Below, piece after piece: positions 34,836 through 42,945 of a DNA stretch of 64,000 nucleotides. The stretch's first letter is position 1; every line of letters starts with the position of its first letter. The notes beneath the pieces are model-generated. The model was not told the DNA's origin and did not search any database. It was given only the letters and a program-made list of their open reading frames with translations. Position numbers and translations under genes: made by a program. Origin of the DNA: Marinobacter sp. SS5-14b (lineage in GTDB: Bacteria > Pseudomonadota > Gammaproteobacteria > Pseudomonadales > Oleiphilaceae); the NCBI RefSeq assembly GCF_030541005.1, contig NZ_JASSVM010000005.1:124001-188000 (forward strand). The letters run 5' to 3'.

Positions 34836-35779
34836 GCAAACAGGTCGGCTTCGTCTTCAGCAAACCGGGATTTCTGAGCCTGCTTCAAGACGCAGGGCGC
34901 AGAGGCGTGATGCACATGGGGCTTACCAGTGGTGGCGCGATGGATCGCCACGCGTGGGCCTGGGCAAACCGACTGGTGGGGAACCGCTATGCTTCAGCGG
35001 CCCTGGAAATCACCTTCGGCCGTGTCGAATTTACCTGCGAGCTCAACACCTGGATAGCCGTCACCGGTGCTCACGCGCCCTGTTTCATCAATGGGAGACC
35101 ACAATCGCTGTGGACAGCACTGCCCGTGAGGGCGGGCGATACCGTTACCCTCGGTGCTCCCAGCACAGGCATTCGCTCTTATCTGGCCGTTGCCGGTGGA
35201 TTCCAGATTGAAACCGGGCCGGGTGGCAGCTGCGCCAACTTTGTGCGCGAGGGGCTCGGTGGCGTAAGGGGGGATGGCCACCCGCTGAAAGAAGGCGACC
35301 GCCTGCCGTGCCCGACCGGACTGCCGCCCATCAAAAACCGGAAAGTACCCGAATCCTGGCAACCGGACTACAAAGAGGAGCTCACTCTGGCAGTATTGAC
35401 CGGTGCTCAGATAGACCGCTTCCCTGCCCGGGTTCTGCACACTTTTTTTACCAATCCCTACACCCTGTCCCCGCAAGCGGATCGAATGGGCGCCCGCCTC
35501 AAGGGCCCGGGACTGGAAGTACACGGCACCTCGCTGATCTCGGAAGGCACCAGCCTCGGCGCCATTCAGGTGCCGCCTGACGGCCAACCGATCATCCTGC
35601 TGAACGACCGGCAAACCATCGGCGGCTACCCGAAACTCGGGGCAGTCACGCCCAGAAGCCTGGATGCACTCGCCCAGCGGCCGCCCGGTAGCAGGCTCCG
35701 GTTTCGAGCGACGCCTTTGCATGAAGCCCAGCTGGAAGAACGGCGATTTTTACAGTTTTTCTGTGGGCTCAGTCTTTGA
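34832..35779 (+). CDS. pxpC: 5-oxoprolinase subunit C (KipA-like)
   Basis: This 315-residue protein is the second carboxyltransferase-like subunit: GFLSLLQDAGRRGVMHMGLTSGGAMDRHAWAWANRLVGN, IRSYLAVAGGFQIE, and ISEGTSLGAIQVPPDGQPIILLNDRQTIGGYPKLGAVTPRSLDALAQ, all typical of KipA/biotin-dependent carboxyltransferase-related proteins. It overlaps pxpB by 4 bases (ATGA). Its 3' end overlaps the end of the convergent dctD gene by 11 bases, so the two operons meet tail to tail with no terminator space. Confidence 0.94.
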   Translation: MSKQVGFVFSKPGFLSLLQDAGRRGVMHMGLTSGGAMDRHAWAWANRLVGNRYASAALEITFGRVEFTCELNTWIAVTGAHAPCFINGRPQSLWTALPVRAGDTVTLGAPSTGIRSYLAVAGGFQIETGPGGSCANFVREGLGGVRGDGHPLKEGDRLPCPTGLPPIKNRKVPESWQPDYKEELTLAVLTGAQIDRFPARVLHTFFTNPYTLSPQADRMGARLKGPGLEVHGTSLISEGTSLGAIQVPPDGQPIILLNDRQTIGGYPKLGAVTPRSLDALAQRPPGSRLRFRATPLHEAQLEERRFLQFFCGLSL

Positions 35780-37121
35780 ATTCAGCCTTATCCAATCCGT
35801 GCTTTTTCATCTTGTCGTAGAGGGTCTTTCGGGCAATCCCGAGCTGCACCATCGTATCTTTGATACTGCCCTGACAGGTGTTCAACGCACTGACGATAGC
35901 GGACCGCTCGAAACCATCCATGAGCTCAGACAGTGTCTGGCGACTGGTCAGATTACCCCCGTCGGAGCTCTCGTTGCCTTCCAGCGCCGCTGGCCCCAGC
36001 AGCACATAACGCTCGGCCAGGTTGCGAAGCTCTCTGACGTTACCAGGCCAGGAATGCTGCATCAGACGAGCGGCCTGCCGCGCATCCAGAGGAACACTTT
36101 CCCGGTCGTATCGGGCGGCCGCGATCAGCGCAAAGTGATGGAACAGGTTGGGAATGTCCTCCTTGCGGTCCCGAAGCGGAGGAATATCCACCTTCACCAC
36201 GTTCAACCGGTAATAGAGGTCCGGGCGAAACTCACCGTCATCGCTGAGTTTCTTAAGATCCGCCTTGGTCGCTGCGATGATACGGACATCTACATCCACC
36301 GCCTGATTACTGCCCAGGCGCTCAACCCGAAGTTCCTCAAGCACCCGCAGCAGCTTCACCTGCAGCGGCATCGGCATGCTTTCCACTTCATCCAGGAACA
36401 ACGTGCCCCGGTGCGCGTGCTCGATCTTTCCGATACGGCGCTTGTCCGCGCCGGTAAAGGCACCGGCTTCATGGCCAAACAATTCACTTTCAATCAGGTT
36501 TTCTGGCACCGCACCGCAGTTGATGGCCACAAAGTTATGGGCGCTGCGGGGGCTGCTTTCGTGGATATAGCGGGCTAAAGCGTCCTTACCGGAACCGGTT
36601 TCACCGTGCAACAGTACGTTCGCTGAAATATCCAGAATCGGCTCGATGGTAGCCATCACCCTCTGCATGCTGGGGGAGTCCCCCAGAATCCGCGGTCCGG
36701 GTTTGGCCAGTTGCCGGAGCTGGGCTTTCAGCCGGCGATTTTCCAGGGCCAGATGCCGTTTTTCCAGCGCATGGCGCAGAAGCTCTATGAGTTCGTCATG
36801 GTCAAACGGCTTTTCGATGAAGTCGTAGGCGCCTTGCTGCATGGCAGACACCGCCGTGCTGATATCGCCCTGCCCGGTCAGCAGAATCACCGGAATGTCC
36901 TGATCAATGCCCTGGATATTCTGCAGCAACTCCAGGCCATCCATACCCGGCATGTTGTAGTCGCACAGGACAATGCCTTCAAACTCCGGTCGCACCTGTT
37001 TCAAAGCGGATGCACCATCTGCAAAACAGGCTACCGATATCTCCTCCAGCGCCAGGGTCTGCTCCATTACCGGCCGGATATCCGGGTCGTCATCGACAAA
37101 AATTACTGAAGGTGTGGTCAT
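35769..37121 (-). CDS. dctD: Sigma-54-dependent response regulator DctD
   Basis: DctD is an NtrC-type activator phosphorylated by DctB; it opens sigma-54 promoters of C4-dicarboxylate-type uptake genes. The 450-residue protein has a receiver domain (Asp in VLCDYNMPGMDG), a sigma-54 AAA domain with GETGSGKD, the sigma-contact motif GAFTGA, and LYYRLNVVKVDIPPLRDRKEDI, and a Fis-type HTH (QLGIARKTLYDKMKKHGLDKA). It overlaps dctB by 4 bases. It matches the sigma-54 promoter candidate ahead of the TAXI gene. The true ligand of the linked transporter is unknown, so the name reflects family. Confidence 0.93.
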   Translation of the reverse strand: MTTPSVIFVDDDPDIRPVMEQTLALEEISVACFADGASALKQVRPEFEGIVLCDYNMPGMDGLELLQNIQGIDQDIPVILLTGQGDISTAVSAMQQGAYDFIEKPFDHDELIELLRHALEKRHLALENRRLKAQLRQLAKPGPRILGDSPSMQRVMATIEPILDISANVLLHGETGSGKDALARYIHESSPRSAHNFVAINCGAVPENLIESELFGHEAGAFTGADKRRIGKIEHAHRGTLFLDEVESMPMPLQVKLLRVLEELRVERLGSNQAVDVDVRIIAATKADLKKLSDDGEFRPDLYYRLNVVKVDIPPLRDRKEDIPNLFHHFALIAAARYDRESVPLDARQAARLMQHSWPGNVRELRNLAERYVLLGPAALEGNESSDGGNLTSRQTLSELMDGFERSAIVSALNTCQGSIKDTMVQLGIARKTLYDKMKKHGLDKAEFKD

Positions 37122-38932
37122 TCCTCTGCCCTACGCTGTTTCAGTTTCAGAACGAACTCGGCACCGGGGCCATCGGCCCGGTTGTGGCCGGTCAGGCTGC
37201 CACCAAGTGCTTCCACAATCTGCCGGGAAATGGACAACCCGAGACCCAGGCCCTGTTTTACCGAACGCGTTGTGAAGAACGGCTCGAACACTCGCTCCGT
37301 ATTTCCCGGCAAACCGTGGCCATTGTCTCTCACGAGACAACGCCAATAATCGCCCTCTTCGGTCATCAGAATCTCAATTTCAGGCTGTTCCTGGCCCTCG
37401 ACAGCCTGCACAGCATTCGCCAGCAGATTCACCAGTACCTGTTCAACCCGGATCAGGTCACCGTGGCACATCAAGGCAGAACCCGGTCGCTGCCAGCGAA
37501 TAGTGATGCCCTCACTGGCATTCTGGGCGGTGATGATTTTCAGTGCTGCATCCACCGGCAACCTCAAATCCACCACCGACGGCGGGCCCTCAGATTTCCG
37601 GGCAAACACTTTGAATTGCCGGATCAACTCCGCCATCTTGTCGCACAGGATGACCATCTCCTGCAGATTCGCGTCAACCATATCGGCGTCGCCCCGCTCC
37701 AGAAATTTCCGGCTGTTGCGTGCGTAGGCCTGGATGGCCGTCAGCGGCTGATTAAGCTCATGGTTCAGCCCGGCCGACATTTGCCCGAGCACCGCCAGCT
37801 TGGCCGCCTGAATCAGTTCTTGCTGGGTTTCCCTGAGCTCGGTCTGGGTGCGCTCGCGTTCCTGAATTTCCCCCAGCAACTGATCGTTCGACCGCTTCAG
37901 ATCTGCCGTACGCTGCGCTACCCTACGCTCCAACTGCTCACCACGCAGCGCCAGTTCGCGCTCACGGCGATAACGTTCGCGCAGGTACAGCCAGGTCAGA
38001 AAGCCAGCCAGAAACACCGCCCCGCCGCCCAGCAAAAATCCCGCCCGCGTCCAGGCTACTTGGCGGGTTTCCGCAAACACCATCAGTTGCCAATCGAGCC
38101 TCGGCAAATCCGTGCTGACGGCCAGGTAGTCCCGCTCCTCACCCTGTTCATACATTCGGATACGTGATGACTGCTCAGACAGCACCCAGGGTTTGCCCTG
38201 AATGCCGAATTCCATAGGCCTCAGGTCACGTTCAGGATAGCGTTGCTGGACTCTCGCGCTCTTGCCGTCATCGCCTTCTGGCAGAAAGTCCCGATACAGC
38301 CAGCCGGTATTGCTGGCCAGAAAGCTTATGCCATCACCATCAATAACCACCATGTCTGCCTGGCGCCGGAAATCTGGCCGGTGCCATTGAGATTCCAGCT
38401 CATGAACCAGAACCTTGACCGCAACCACCCCCAGGATCTTCCCTCGCTCGTCCCGAACCGGATGAGAGAAATACAGGCCGCGCTCGAGGGACATGATCCC
38501 CAACGCAAAATACACCACAGATTCGCCCGTCTTCACGGCATCCGAAAAGTAAGGGCGAAAGGCGTAGTTGTTGCCAACGAAGGTATTGGGCTGACCAAAA
38601 TTGTTGGCCGCAATGGTGAGGCCAGACAGGTCCATCAAGTAGATATCAGAACCACCCACAATGATCGCCATTCGCTGCATCTGCTCATTAGCCCTGAGCA
38701 GGGTAACGGGATCATCCGGGTGTTTGAGCGCCTCAGCCAGCAACGGATGCTCGGCCACCAGCTCCGGAACCGGGAGATAGCGGTTGAGTTCGTTGGCAAC
38801 CAGTTGGCGATAGCGGAAGGCTTCCTGCACGCTGTCCTGCTCGAGTTGCCGGTAACCAAACCAACCCCCAAGCACCCAGGACAACAGCAAGGTAACCATC
38901 AGAACGACAACAACGCTGATCCGGTAGAGCAT
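37118..38932 (-). CDS. dctB: Sensor histidine kinase DctB
   Basis: This 604-residue two-TM kinase has a first helix near 2-24, a periplasmic dCache-type sensor (about 25-310, including IIVGGSDIYLMDLSGLTIAANNFGQPNTFVGNNYAFRPYF and ARLYFSHPVRD-like segments), a second helix, a coiled coil (RTADLKRSNDQLLGEIQERERTQTELRETQQEL), then MSAGLNHELNQPLTAIQAYARNSRKF with the phosphoacceptor His and NLLANAVQAVEGQ in the ATPase domain. ATG 38932 follows GGAAC; an upstream ATG (39025) adds 31 residues of poor match. It overlaps dctD by 4 bases. Confidence 0.9.
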   Translation of the reverse strand: MLYRISVVVVLMVTLLLSWVLGGWFGYRQLEQDSVQEAFRYRQLVANELNRYLPVPELVAEHPLLAEALKHPDDPVTLLRANEQMQRMAIIVGGSDIYLMDLSGLTIAANNFGQPNTFVGNNYAFRPYFSDAVKTGESVVYFALGIMSLERGLYFSHPVRDERGKILGVVAVKVLVHELESQWHRPDFRRQADMVVIDGDGISFLASNTGWLYRDFLPEGDDGKSARVQQRYPERDLRPMEFGIQGKPWVLSEQSSRIRMYEQGEERDYLAVSTDLPRLDWQLMVFAETRQVAWTRAGFLLGGGAVFLAGFLTWLYLRERYRRERELALRGEQLERRVAQRTADLKRSNDQLLGEIQERERTQTELRETQQELIQAAKLAVLGQMSAGLNHELNQPLTAIQAYARNSRKFLERGDADMVDANLQEMVILCDKMAELIRQFKVFARKSEGPPSVVDLRLPVDAALKIITAQNASEGITIRWQRPGSALMCHGDLIRVEQVLVNLLANAVQAVEGQEQPEIEILMTEEGDYWRCLVRDNGHGLPGNTERVFEPFFTTRSVKQGLGLGLSISRQIVEALGGSLTGHNRADGPGAEFVLKLKQRRAEE

Positions 38933-39026
38933 GTGCACGGGTTCCGCCAAAGCCTCTAGACTAGCGCCCGCAAACGGGCAGGACAACTGGCCTTTACGCC
39001 AGCCGCCCTGCCTGACCGCTGCCATT

Positions 39027-41222
39027 TCAGGCGGCGGCCAGCCCGGGTGCGCGTTTACGCTGGATCAGCATGGCCACAACCGCCAGCCCGATGCCGGCGA
39101 GGTCTGTCCAAACGCCGCCTTCAATAGTCAGCAAGGCCGCAGCGATCAGCAACAGGCGCACCAACGCCGGTGCCGCCGAGCGGGCAAACCAGCCCAGCAC
39201 GCCAGCAGACAGCAGGTACACCCCGAAGGTCGCGGTCACCAGGGCCCGGGCAATCTCGAACCAGCCCGCTTCCATCAACAACGCACCGTTGTAGAAGAAC
39301 ATGAACGGCACAATAAAGGCCGCAATGCCAATGCGGAACGACGCCACCGACGTTGCCATGGCATTAGCCCCGGAAATGCCCGCTGCGGCGTAAGACGCCA
39401 GCGCAACCGGAGGCGTAATGGCCGACACCACTGCAAAATAGAACACAAAGAAATGCGCCGTCAGCGGCTCGATGCCCAGCTGCACCAGGCCTGGAGCAAC
39501 CACAGAGGCCGCCACCGCGTAGGCGGCTGTGGTTGGCATGCCCATACCCAGAAGTATCGATATGAACATAGCAAACACCAGCGCCAGCAGATGGCTGTGG
39601 GCCGCGACATCCAATAGCAGTACCGAGAAGCGAGCACCCACACCGGTCAGTGAGATGACACCCACAATAATGCCGGCAGCGGCGCACACCACGATGATCT
39701 GGATCGACATGTAAGCGGCAATTTCAAAAGCCCGCAGAATCTCGCGAACACCCATTTTATTGGGCGAAATCCAACTCACTACCGCAGCAGAAACGGTTGC
39801 CAGCGTACCGGCCCGGATGACCGAGTAGCCCTGGAACAGTGCCACGATCAAAATGATGATCGGCGCAAACAGATAGACCTGCCTCGCGAGACGACGCAGG
39901 TTGGGCAGCTCATCGGCACGCATTCCCCGCATGCCAAGCTTCTTCGCTTCGAAATCCACCATAAAGAAGACCGAAGCGAAGTACAGAATGGCCGGAATAA
40001 TCGCGGCAATCGCAATCTCGGTATAGGGAATGCCGGTGATCTCCGCCATGATGAACGCGCCCGCGCCCATGATCGGCGGCATGATCTGACCCCCGGTGGA
40101 GGCCGCAGCTTCCACCGCGCCGGCGGACTCTTTGCTGTAGCCCACCCGTTTCATCAGCGGAATGGTCAGCGAGCCGGTAGAGACCACGTTACCGGCACTG
40201 GTGCCGTTGATCATGCCCATCAAGCCTGAGGCAAAAATCGCCACTTTGGCGGGGCCGCCCCGCGAGCGCCCGGCTGCGGCAAAGGCAAAGTTCACAAAGT
40301 AGTCACCCACCTTGGATGCCTGCAAAAAAGCCGCGAAGATAATGAACAGAATGATGTAGGTAGACGACACGGCCGTGGTCGGCCCCAATATACCGGCGTC
40401 GGTATACACCTGACTGAAGAAACGCTGAACCGACAGCCCGGGATAGCCGAGGAACCCAGGCAGATACGGGCCCGCAAAGACATACACCAGAAACACCAGG
40501 CCAATAACCACCAGAGCCAGCCCCGCTACCCGTCGAGTCAGCTCCATAATCAGTGCAGAACCCGCAACGGCGGCAAAGGAAATACCCACCGGTGCAAAGG
40601 CAGTCCCCGTGGTCATTCGCATGGATGTGTTGAAAACCACCAACAGATAGGCGGCTACAGCTACCGAACACACAATCAACACAAGGTCGGGCACGCTGAA
40701 ACGGGCACGGTCACGCTGGTGGAACCAGCTCATGACAATGCCGATGCCAGAAGCCGCGAGCAAGGGCCAGCCAAAATGCCAGGTTTCCAGCTCAACGGGA
40801 ATGCGCAGGGTTCCAGCCTGAACCAACTGCTGGAATGCGTAGGTCTGGTAGAGCGCGTAAAAGGCAGGAACCAGTGCCGCAGCACCAATCCAGGTTGTCC
40901 AGCGATGACGGGCTGTCCCTTCTTCAGCCGACACAAATCGGGCACCCGCAAATAGAATGAAGCCCAGCACCAGTGCCCCGGCAACGTGCACAATCCGGAA
41001 CGACCAGGTTTCCATGGGCGAGACGTTCAGCGTGTACAGGTGAAACACCGAATAGGCGATGGCCAGCATAATCACAAACTTGAGCAGCCATCCGGTGAAC
41101 AATCGGCGATTCGCCTCAACCGGCTCCTCATCCACGTCGTGCGCCAGGATGTGATCTTCGTTAATCGTCAGGTTCTCAGCCAACGGCTGTTCACCCTCTG
41201 AGGGAAAGTGTTCTTTGGTCAT
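39027..41222 (-). CDS. TRAP transporter permease, fused small and large subunits
   Basis: This 731-residue membrane protein is a fused TRAP permease of the type used with TAXI binding proteins. After a polar N-terminus come four helices (small-subunit part, about 35-190) and then a large DctM-like part with about 12 helices, including GGPAKVAIFASGLMGMINGTSAGNVVSTGSLTIPLMKRVGYSKESAGAVEAAASTGGQIMPPIMGAGAFIMAE, the family signature, and a second repeat GMGMPTTAAYAVAASVVAPGLVQLG. It imports an organic anion with a sodium or proton gradient. It lies between the binding protein upstream and dctB downstream, 94 bases from dctB. Confidence 0.94.
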   Translation of the reverse strand: MTKEHFPSEGEQPLAENLTINEDHILAHDVDEEPVEANRRLFTGWLLKFVIMLAIAYSVFHLYTLNVSPMETWSFRIVHVAGALVLGFILFAGARFVSAEEGTARHRWTTWIGAAALVPAFYALYQTYAFQQLVQAGTLRIPVELETWHFGWPLLAASGIGIVMSWFHQRDRARFSVPDLVLIVCSVAVAAYLLVVFNTSMRMTTGTAFAPVGISFAAVAGSALIMELTRRVAGLALVVIGLVFLVYVFAGPYLPGFLGYPGLSVQRFFSQVYTDAGILGPTTAVSSTYIILFIIFAAFLQASKVGDYFVNFAFAAAGRSRGGPAKVAIFASGLMGMINGTSAGNVVSTGSLTIPLMKRVGYSKESAGAVEAAASTGGQIMPPIMGAGAFIMAEITGIPYTEIAIAAIIPAILYFASVFFMVDFEAKKLGMRGMRADELPNLRRLARQVYLFAPIIILIVALFQGYSVIRAGTLATVSAAVVSWISPNKMGVREILRAFEIAAYMSIQIIVVCAAAGIIVGVISLTGVGARFSVLLLDVAAHSHLLALVFAMFISILLGMGMPTTAAYAVAASVVAPGLVQLGIEPLTAHFFVFYFAVVSAITPPVALASYAAAGISGANAMATSVASFRIGIAAFIVPFMFFYNGALLMEAGWFEIARALVTATFGVYLLSAGVLGWFARSAAPALVRLLLIAAALLTIEGGVWTDLAGIGLAVVAMLIQRKRAPGLAAA

Positions 41223-41266
41223 GATAAGTCCTGCCTGAAGATAAGGCGGTTATTCGGGGTCAACCA

Positions 41267-41295
41267 GGCCCCGGATGCCCAAAGCACCCGGGGCC
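41267..41295 (-). other. Intercistronic stem-loop between TAXI binding protein and permease
   Basis: GGCCCCGG (41267-41274) pairs with CCGGGGCC (41288-41295), between the TAXI stop and the permease start. There is no T-run on the reading strand. Such hairpins often stabilise the upstream mRNA and give more binding protein than permease. Confidence 0.6.
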
Positions 41296-41304
41296 AATGC
41301 CTTA

Positions 41305-42279
41305 TTACTTGATGGCACTGGCTTCGATGGTGAAGCCATTTTCGTTAAACCAGCGGGCAGAACCCGGGTGCCACGGCAGCACATTGTTCTTCGTATAGTT
41401 TTCCGGAATGGAATGGCGAGCCGCTTTGTGAATCGACACCATCTTCTCGTTGTTCTCCATGGTCAGCTTGGTGATCTCATAGACAAAGCTCTCTGGCATG
41501 TCGCAGTTCACCATCGCAAAGTTCCACATGGACACAACGCGGGAAGGCGCTTCCAGGGACTGATAGGTCGTGGCCGGAATGACAAATTCAGAAACCGGGA
41601 AGGCCTCGACGATCTTCTTCGCTTCCTCGTCATTCATGCCAATAATGTTCACATCGGTCTGAACTTCCAGCTGGCTGACAGCCGGGATCGGAATGCCGGC
41701 CGCAAAGGCCACCACATCAATCAGGCCATCCTGCAACTGGCTACCCAGATCAGACCAGCTGCCGTTGCGGCGCTCAAACTTCACACCCAGGGTTTCCATC
41801 ATGCGAGGGAAGTAGGTATCAGAGGTGGAACCTGCAGGACCGAAGCCAATGGTGGCGCCATCCGGAATATCAGAAATGGAGGTAATACCGGAGCTGGACA
41901 GAGCGGTAATCGAGAACGGCGTTTCATACATCGGGAACATCGCACACACGTTGTCCATCTTCATGCCCGGAGCCAGAGGACTTTCACCGTCCATCGATTC
42001 ACGGGCAGGACCCAACGTGGTGAGGCCGAACTTCAGATCACCCGTGTGCACCAGCGCCATGTTCTGCACCGGGCCACCGGTGATCTCGGCACCGCCAGAC
42101 ACGCCCAGGTTTTCAGCCACAAAGTTCGCCCAGCCTGAACCATAAGCGAAATAGGTGCCGCCCTGACTTGCGGTACCAACGGTAAAGTTATCCGGCCAGC
42201 CTGCACGATCCTGGGCAACAACAGGGCCTGCAACAACGGAGGTGGCGAGCGCAGCCGCCACGATGACTTGAAGTTTCAT
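41305..42279 (-). CDS. TAXI-family TRAP transporter solute-binding protein
   Basis: This 324-residue periplasmic binding protein starts with a signal peptide (MKLQVIVAAALATSVVAGPVVAQ, cut after Ala-Gln near 22). Mature features of TAXI proteins are FTVGTASQGGTYFAYGSGWANFVAENL, AEITGGPVQNMALVHTGDLKFGLTTLGPA and GATIGFGPAGSTSDTYFPRMMETLGVK. ATG 42279 is the signal-peptide start; the frame is open upstream. Known TAXI ligands include glutamate or glutamine. The neighbouring pxpABC genes make 5-oxoproline or glutamate plausible, but this is inference. A sigma-54 promoter lies about 70 bases upstream. Confidence 0.92.
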   Translation of the reverse strand: MKLQVIVAAALATSVVAGPVVAQDRAGWPDNFTVGTASQGGTYFAYGSGWANFVAENLGVSGGAEITGGPVQNMALVHTGDLKFGLTTLGPARESMDGESPLAPGMKMDNVCAMFPMYETPFSITALSSSGITSISDIPDGATIGFGPAGSTSDTYFPRMMETLGVKFERRNGSWSDLGSQLQDGLIDVVAFAAGIPIPAVSQLEVQTDVNIIGMNDEEAKKIVEAFPVSEFVIPATTYQSLEAPSRVVSMWNFAMVNCDMPESFVYEITKLTMENNEKMVSIHKAARHSIPENYTKNNVLPWHPGSARWFNENGFTIEASAIK

Positions 42280-42349
42280 AAAGGAATGCTCCCGATTCAT
42301 TTTGTTGGTTGGGTGCTTGAGGTCTTTGATGACCCCTGGCAACCCTTTC

Positions 42350-42366
42350 AGCAAAGTCTGAGCCAG
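42350..42366 (-). promoter_or_regulatory. Sigma-54 promoter for the TAXI-TRAP (dctBD) run
   Basis: On the minus strand the sequence is CTGGCTCAGACTTTGCT, with GG and GC separated by exactly 10 bases and the TTGCT -12 block. This matches the TGGCAC-N5-TTGCA/T consensus. A start near 42340 would give a leader of about 60 bases before the TAXI ATG. Confidence 0.72.
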
Positions 42367-42442
42367 GACAAAAAAATTATTTTAAAACATTGAGTTACGA
42401 AATACCCAGGAATGAAAGGCGAAATAATGTGTGAAAACCCAC

Positions 42443-42483
42443 CCATTTGGGCAGGCACTCTGGGTGAAACATGACCCAAATGG
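42443..42483 (-). promoter_or_regulatory. Palindromic region upstream of the sigma-54 promoter (candidate DctD enhancer)
   Basis: CCATTTGGG (42443-42451) and CCCAAATGG (42475-42483) form a perfect 9-bp inverted repeat; a smaller one, TGGGT (42461-42465) with ACCCA (42474-42478), is nested. It lies about 100-145 bases upstream of the predicted start, where activators of this class bind. Confidence 0.5.
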
Positions 42484-42505
42484 TTCTAGCCTGAGCTTTC
42501 AGTCG

Positions 42506-42931
42506 TTACCAACGCCCCTGCAAGGTCGCCACAATCTTCCGCCCACCAGCCTGGTTCCGGTGCTCGCAGAGGTAAATCCCCTGCCAGGTACCCAGTGCCA
42601 GCTGGCCGTGGCTGATGGGAATAGTGAGCGACGGGCCTATGAGCACGCTTTTTATATGGGAGGTGGTATCGTCTGGCCCTTCCAGGGTGTGCTCATAGTA
42701 GTCGGCGTGTTCCGGCACCATCACGTTGAAATGCCGCTCCAGGTCACCGCGCACGTCCGGGTCGGCATTCTCGTTGATCGCCAGTGATGCGGAGGTGTGC
42801 TGGATGAACAGGTTCAGCAAGCCTACCTCGCAGTTGGTCAGCTCCGGGGCCTGGGCAAGGATTTCATGGGTAACCAGGTTGAAGCCCCGGGGCATCGGCG
42901 GTAGCTCAATGATGTTCTGGTGCCAGATCAT
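42506..42931 (-). CDS. YjbQ-family (UPF0047) protein
   Basis: This 141-residue protein of the YjbQ/UPF0047 family contains IIELPPMPRGFNLVTHEILAQ, GLLNLFIQHTSASLAINENADPDVRGDLERHFNVMVPE and GPSLTIPISHGQLALGTWQGIYLCEHR, with the conserved His, Asn and Asp expected for the active cavity. Members have been described as having weak thiamine phosphate synthase activity; the true role is unclear. It is the last gene of a same-strand run with an AstE-like protein and RimK, 14 bases after the previous stop. Confidence 0.9.
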   Translation of the reverse strand: MIWHQNIIELPPMPRGFNLVTHEILAQAPELTNCEVGLLNLFIQHTSASLAINENADPDVRGDLERHFNVMVPEHADYYEHTLEGPDDTTSHIKSVLIGPSLTIPISHGQLALGTWQGIYLCEHRNQAGGRKIVATLQGRW

Positions 42932-42945
42932 GGCGGCTCCTCGGA

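Noticed and set aside
37010..38167. Open frame of 385 codons on the plus strand opposite dctB
   Set aside because: Shadow of dctB and dctD; composition is antisense-like and no family match is visible.
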